Shown: positions 60,190 through 64,000 of the stretch, one piece after another
Layout of the letters: each line of letters opens with the position of its first letter
How positions within the stretch are numbered: the first letter of the stretch is position 1
DNA from: Vulcanisaeta moutnovskia 768-28
Lineage (GTDB): Archaea; Thermoproteota; Thermoprotei; Thermoproteales; Thermocladiaceae
DNA length: 64,000 bases
Assembly (NCBI RefSeq): GCF_000190315.1
Contig: NC_015151.1
Coordinates: 1,364,001 to 1,428,000 of the forward strand
Reading direction: 5' to 3'
The notes under the pieces: model-generated
What the model was told of the DNA's origin: nothing
The model's input: the letters and a program-made list of their open reading frames with translations, nothing else
Database searches by the model: none
Made by a program: the position numbers and the translations under genes

Positions 60190-62364
60190 GTGCCTAGCCT
60201 ATTGCCAGTACTCCTGACAATACTCGTGGCGATGCTTAATGGCACAACCTATCACCAGGTCAACCCATTAACTAACAATTATGGAATTTACACATACCCC
60301 ATTAATTACGCGGTTATTTATAATCACTTGATTGGGTCAGGTACGTACATACTAATTATTGCACCAGGCACGTATTACTCAGTGAACGCCTATGGACCTG
60401 GACCAATGGGGATTTACCTAAGGTCGAATAATAACGTATTACTACTAGTACTTAGTAGTCAGGGCTATGAGGAGTTGAGGGTGGGCACCACGGCTAAGCC
60501 GTTATTTGCATATTACGGGCAAGTACTCAACATAACTATTGAGCTACCCAGTGGTGAGTATTACATTGTTGTTATTAATAATGGTTCATTAACTGCCCAG
60601 GCGATACTCGCCATAACGCGCCACTACTCAACACCATTCATTAACGCGCCAATTGGTATTGTTGATTATGGATTAGCACCCTCACAACTTGGTTATATAC
60701 CGTACTCATACACAACCGGTGAGTTCATTGGTGAGGCCAAGATAATGAGCGCGAGCGTTCAATCACTAACTAATTGCTCCTCACTACCACCTAACTCATT
60801 CTCTCTGCAGTTAAATGCTGTGCTTGAAATGATGATTAATAATCAAACACAGTATTACTGGGTTCAAGACGTCCTAATAATAGACCCCATGAATGACTTA
60901 ATGGCTCCACTTGTTAATGTATGGAACATGAGCAGTACCGAGTTAGTTATGAACCCGTTATTCATTGTTGGACGTGGCTCTGTAATGAATAATGAGGTCT
61001 ATGCGTACATGGGTAATTGGGTTCAGTATGAGGCGCCACTTACCGTGAATCTAACGATAACTAGTAATAAGACCATTGATGGCTTTCCCGAGGTACTCCT
61101 TGGTTACTCAATGAATGGCGTTAATACGCTTGTTGACAACGTGACCTTCCTAATTACCCCTTCATGGGGTCCATACCTCGTCGTTAATGGGTCCGAATAC
61201 TCACCACTTGGTTACCTAATTGATACTGAATTCGTCATTAGTGGCCCCGGATGCGGCGCGATGGTCTTAACCAATGAATTGAACGCAACCCTCTCCCTTT
61301 ATTACCAGGGACTTAATGGCGATTTACTGCCTGTACCAAGCGCTTGGAGCTTCGGTAGTGATACTGGCGAGACCATAATCAATGCCAGGGCTTACGCCAT
61401 TGCCCCTGGTACCGTGGGCATAACCACCGGTGATGAGTACCTCGGTCCATTAAACAATGCTGATTACCTGGCGTTTCTCATCCTCAGTAATTACCTAGTT
61501 AATAATCAAAGTATTGTATCCACAGTATTACCATTACCCATAGACTCCAGGGTAATTATAACCACACCACGGAATATCTACCTAGGAAATAATACGTTAC
61601 TTAGCCTCGCAGGTCTACTCATTAATGACGAGTATGTTAATTCCACGGAATTCTCACTGATTATGAACCAATCATACGTAGTCAATTACCTATGGGTCAA
61701 GTACTATAGGCTTGACATCATTGATGAGGCAAACATACTCACTAACTTGAGTGGTTGGTATAATGAGGATAGCATAGTGAATATTACCGTGCCCTATACA
61801 ATCATTTACTTCAGTAATAATACGAGACTCATATTCACTGGATTCACCACAAATGCCACTCACTACGTAATCACGAATAACACATTAATCCTACTCATGG
61901 ATAGGCCTGTTATGGCAATCATTAATTGGACCAGGGAGTACAATGCATCATTGATCCTATACACGGCCAATGGATCCTATATTGGGACAAAGAACCTTGG
62001 ATGGATTAAGTATGGTGAGGAAATAACTAACGTGAGTATTAACGGCTTTATTTACGGGTTAAGATCACCACTCGTGATAAGTGGCGCAAACAACACTGCA
62101 GTACTTAATGCCGAGTACATGGAATTAAGCATTAGGGATTCCCTAGGCTTACCCGAACCCTTTACTCAAGTCATTATTAAGTGCGGTGATCAGGAATTAA
62201 GAAGCGTAACAAATTCCTATGGAGTAACCCAGGAATTACTCATACCAATTAGTGTTATGTGTATTGCCGAGGCGCCGCAAATTGGGTATTACAGTATTGC
62301 ATTAATACTCGCCGTAATACTCACCATGGTATTAACTGCTGTGCGATTAATGAGACACCATTAA
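60190..62364 (+). CDS. Thermopsin-family (A5) acid protease, membrane-anchored
   Basis: Thermopsin is an extracellular acid protease of thermoacidophilic archaea. The 724-residue protein begins with a signal segment (LLPVLLTILVAML). It then has the thermopsin domain: APIGIVDYGLAPSQLGYIPYSYTTGEFIGEAKI, SFSLQLNAVLEM...YYWVQDVLIID, VNVWNMSS and WGPYLVVNGSEYSPLGYL, to about residue 420. A long beta-rich, N-glycosylation-sequon-laden extension follows, then a C-terminal membrane anchor (IALILAVILTMVLTAVRL). GTG start at 60190 is supported by the TATA CTTTTTAAG centred 27 bp upstream. It would act at the cell surface in acid. Confidence 0.9.
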   Translation: MPSLLPVLLTILVAMLNGTTYHQVNPLTNNYGIYTYPINYAVIYNHLIGSGTYILIIAPGTYYSVNAYGPGPMGIYLRSNNNVLLLVLSSQGYEELRVGTTAKPLFAYYGQVLNITIELPSGEYYIVVINNGSLTAQAILAITRHYSTPFINAPIGIVDYGLAPSQLGYIPYSYTTGEFIGEAKIMSASVQSLTNCSSLPPNSFSLQLNAVLEMMINNQTQYYWVQDVLIIDPMNDLMAPLVNVWNMSSTELVMNPLFIVGRGSVMNNEVYAYMGNWVQYEAPLTVNLTITSNKTIDGFPEVLLGYSMNGVNTLVDNVTFLITPSWGPYLVVNGSEYSPLGYLIDTEFVISGPGCGAMVLTNELNATLSLYYQGLNGDLLPVPSAWSFGSDTGETIINARAYAIAPGTVGITTGDEYLGPLNNADYLAFLILSNYLVNNQSIVSTVLPLPIDSRVIITTPRNIYLGNNTLLSLAGLLINDEYVNSTEFSLIMNQSYVVNYLWVKYYRLDIIDEANILTNLSGWYNEDSIVNITVPYTIIYFSNNTRLIFTGFTTNATHYVITNNTLILLMDRPVMAIINWTREYNASLILYTANGSYIGTKNLGWIKYGEEITNVSINGFIYGLRSPLVISGANNTAVLNAEYMELSIRDSLGLPEPFTQVIIKCGDQELRSVTNSYGVTQELLIPISVMCIAEAPQIGYYSIALILAVILTMVLTAVRLMRHH

Positions 62365-62864
62365 CCCCTTAACTTACTATAACCAAGTAGTGCATATATG
62401 TCGGCCACTATGTATAGTATGAAGCCGACAATTATTATTGTTAATATTGCACCAAGCCAATACCACCTAGCTGCACTACCAAAGTCCCCAACACCACTGG
62501 ACCTACTCAACTCATTATATGCATTCCTCATGAATAAACCACTTATTAATATAATTATGTAGAAAACCACAAAAACCACAATAAACATGCCAAGCCTGCT
62601 CAATGCACTTGGACCTAGGTAAATTAATGATAGGTATGCCGTACCGGCAAATGCGAATGCTAGGATTATACCACCAATGATGGCCGTTACCAATGCATAA
62701 AGGGCATTGCTCCAAATAGCATTATTCCCATAGGCCTTAGATAACTTATTAAGTGCTATGAGTACCAGTATATCGCCAATTATGCTCACGTAGGGTATGA
62801 ACATGAGTATTGAACCAACAAATCCCAAGGTACCTGCGGATTTAATATCCTCCTGGGTACCCAT
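62361..62864 (-). CDS. DUF996-like membrane protein
   Basis: This 167-residue protein has four hydrophobic segments (TLGFVGSILMFIPYVSIIGDILVLIALNKLSKAYG, ALYALVTAIIGGIILAFAFAGTAYL, MFIVVFVVFYIIILISGLFM, WYWLGAILTIIIVGFILYIVADIYALLGYSKL). The ILVLIALNKLSKAY and IYALLGYSKLR motifs agree with the DUF996 family of archaeal integral membrane proteins. Function unknown. It is convergent with thermopsin, overlapping by 4 bp at the ends. Confidence 0.7.
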   Translation of the reverse strand: MGTQEDIKSAGTLGFVGSILMFIPYVSIIGDILVLIALNKLSKAYGNNAIWSNALYALVTAIIGGIILAFAFAGTAYLSLIYLGPSALSRLGMFIVVFVVFYIIILISGLFMRNAYNELSRSSGVGDFGSAARWYWLGAILTIIIVGFILYIVADIYALLGYSKLRG

Positions 62865-62951
62865 ACATTATGTTATTTAGTATTATATTTAATAAATGTT
62901 TCATTAAATATACAAAATAACCAATAAATGCCAGTGCATTAATGGAATTAA

Positions 62952-63554
62952 TCAAGCCCTCCACCATTCGAAGGCCACGTAGTGCATCTTACCATCAACC
63001 TCGCTCTGCGTTGCCAGGACAAACCTCTTATTAACACTGTGACTAAGCCTTGCGGCTCTCGTTATATCGAGGGCACTGACAGCCCTCCTCGGCTCAATGA
63101 AGTGCAACAGGACTGGCGCGTGGTCAATCCCTGGTCCTCTTTCGTAAACAGCGAATAATGAACCAAACTTAAGCCCGCTCTTTACGACGAAGCCCCCATC
63201 CCTTAACTCTCTATAAATAGTGTATACCTGGTCGAAGTTAGTCACGGTATTATGACCAACCTTAACCAAGTCATCCCTCGTGAGTTTATTACCATTACAA
63301 TCAAAAACCTCCAGGAATCCCTTATCCACTAGATACAGGGCCTCAATAATTGATAGTTGCAGTGGTGAATTAACGTTATTAACCTCACTGAGCTTAACCT
63401 TATCCTCATTAACGAACTTCCCATAAAAACCCATTGAGTAAAGCTTCCTAGCATCATTAATGTCCGTAACAACCACAGCACTACCTATTAAATAACCCTT
63501 GAACACATCATGACTATATAGGGGACTATTAAAAACCAAACCCCATCTATCCAT
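62952..63554 (-). CDS. endA: tRNA-splicing endonuclease, catalytic subunit
   Basis: EndA cuts tRNA and rRNA introns at bulge-helix-bulge sites. The 200-residue protein has the C-terminal catalytic domain YRELRDGGFVVKSGLKFGSLFAVYERGPGIDHAPVLLHF, followed by VNKRFVLATQ. The catalytic triad is visible: tyrosine in FAVYERGPG, histidine in IDHAP, lysine in NKRFVL. Size and the N-terminal domain agree with a crenarchaeal alpha subunit, which needs a beta (structural) partner not found here. The intron in tRNA-Gly in this window is the type this enzyme removes. It follows the 122-residue gene upstream by 18 bp. Confidence 0.92.
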   Translation of the reverse strand: MDRWGLVFNSPLYSHDVFKGYLIGSAVVVTDINDARKLYSMGFYGKFVNEDKVKLSEVNNVNSPLQLSIIEALYLVDKGFLEVFDCNGNKLTRDDLVKVGHNTVTNFDQVYTIYRELRDGGFVVKSGLKFGSLFAVYERGPGIDHAPVLLHFIEPRRAVSALDITRAARLSHSVNKRFVLATQSEVDGKMHYVAFEWWRA

Positions 63555-63572
63555 AAGTAATCCATTAATTAC

Positions 63573-63941
63573 TCATTCCCTTGGAGCCCTAACTGTGGCT
63601 ATGCTCATATCAGCAACGCCCAACCTCCTCATCTCCTCCTCATTGCACCAAACCTCATTCCTCGGCACATCCTCACTGGGTACTACCGCGAACACGTACT
63701 TCCTCTCCCTAGAGCCACCACCAACAAGCACCACCTCCACTCTATCCGTTATCTCGAGTTCCCTCATCACATCAGGGTTCATCTTAGCCTTACCCTCATC
63801 CACATCATTCCTACGCCTAATCCTCAACCTCCTCTCACGCCTCTCCCTCTTCTCCTCAGGCTTAATGCCACTTGGCGTTAGGAAACCTGGTATTAACAAC
63901 TTCCGCGCTGGTTTACCCTCGCTTGGCTTGCTCTCGCTCAT
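63573..63941 (-). CDS. Conserved hypothetical basic protein upstream of endA
   Basis: This 122-residue protein has a highly charged, Arg/Lys-rich N-terminal half (PEEKRERRERRLRIRRRND) and a C-terminal beta-rich half (PDVMRELEITDRVEVVLVGGGSRERKYVFAVVPSEDVPRNEVWCNEEEMRRLGV). The second half recalls a small double-psi or AbrB-like barrel as in the N-domain of CDC48-type proteins. The basic tail suggests nucleic-acid binding. It probably forms one transcription unit with endA, 18 bp apart. Function unknown. Confidence 0.6.
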   Translation of the reverse strand: MSESKPSEGKPARKLLIPGFLTPSGIKPEEKRERRERRLRIRRRNDVDEGKAKMNPDVMRELEITDRVEVVLVGGGSRERKYVFAVVPSEDVPRNEVWCNEEEMRRLGVADMSIATVRAPRE

Positions 63942-64000
63942 TAATTAACCATGACTGGGCACCTTTATTTATGTTTAACTTCATTAATTATACCCAACTC

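Overview
The window reads as a chromosomal stretch of a hyperthermophilic, acid-tolerant crenarchaeon of the Thermoproteales, most likely Vulcanisaeta or a close relative such as Caldivirga. The basis is a type I-A CRISPR-Cas system with Csa1, Csa3 and Csa5, archaeal-type promoters (TATA boxes about 25 bp before start codons, mostly leaderless genes), a thermopsin protease, archaeal GHMP-type shikimate kinase, split GMP synthetase, TrpB2-type tryptophan synthase, VapBC, and a tRNA gene with a non-canonical intron. The genus call is inference; no rRNA is present.

Layout. 1-5668: a truncated acyl-CoA synthetase, a methyltransferase, a secreted glycoprotein, two small zinc proteins, an inositol-monophosphatase-family enzyme and a metallophosphoesterase. 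5760-20446: a defence island. An interference operon on the minus strand (csa5-cas7-cas5-cas8a2-cas3'-cas3''-cas6) diverges from the regulator csa3. Then come a leader, an array of 30 intact repeats plus one decayed terminal repeat, and an adaptation operon on the minus strand (csa1-cas1-cas2-cas4). The island is bracketed by two relatives of the same archaeal ATPase family, one decayed (left) and one intact (right). Both are preceded by the same tandem-palindrome element. A vapBC pair sits inside the right edge.

20572-32532: a THEP1 NTPase, membrane proteins, an AbrB-PhoU regulator, a Suf iron-sulfur assembly locus (sufD, two sufB paralogues, divergent sufC), dihydroorotase, an AbrB-like protein and a LysE-type exporter.

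32707-49717: an almost complete aromatic amino acid supercluster. It holds transketolase (erythrose-4-phosphate supply), DAHP synthase, aroB, aroD, aroE, aroK, aroA and aroC, chorismate mutase-prephenate dehydrogenase, and all tryptophan genes (trpA-B-D-F-E-G operon with divergent trpC). Prephenate dehydratase and a transaminase are not in the window.

49820-64000: tRNA-Gly(CCC) with a 22-nt intron in the T arm, gene remnants, a strongly structured unassigned RNA candidate (50826-50921), purine genes (phosphoribosyltransferase, two GMP synthetase subunits), a transport and salvage group (APC permease, amidohydrolase, TauE/SafE plus DUF1634, EamA, MFS), thermopsin, a DUF996-like protein, the tRNA-splicing endonuclease that would process such introns, and a small conserved protein.

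Functions come from motif reading only; no database search was possible.
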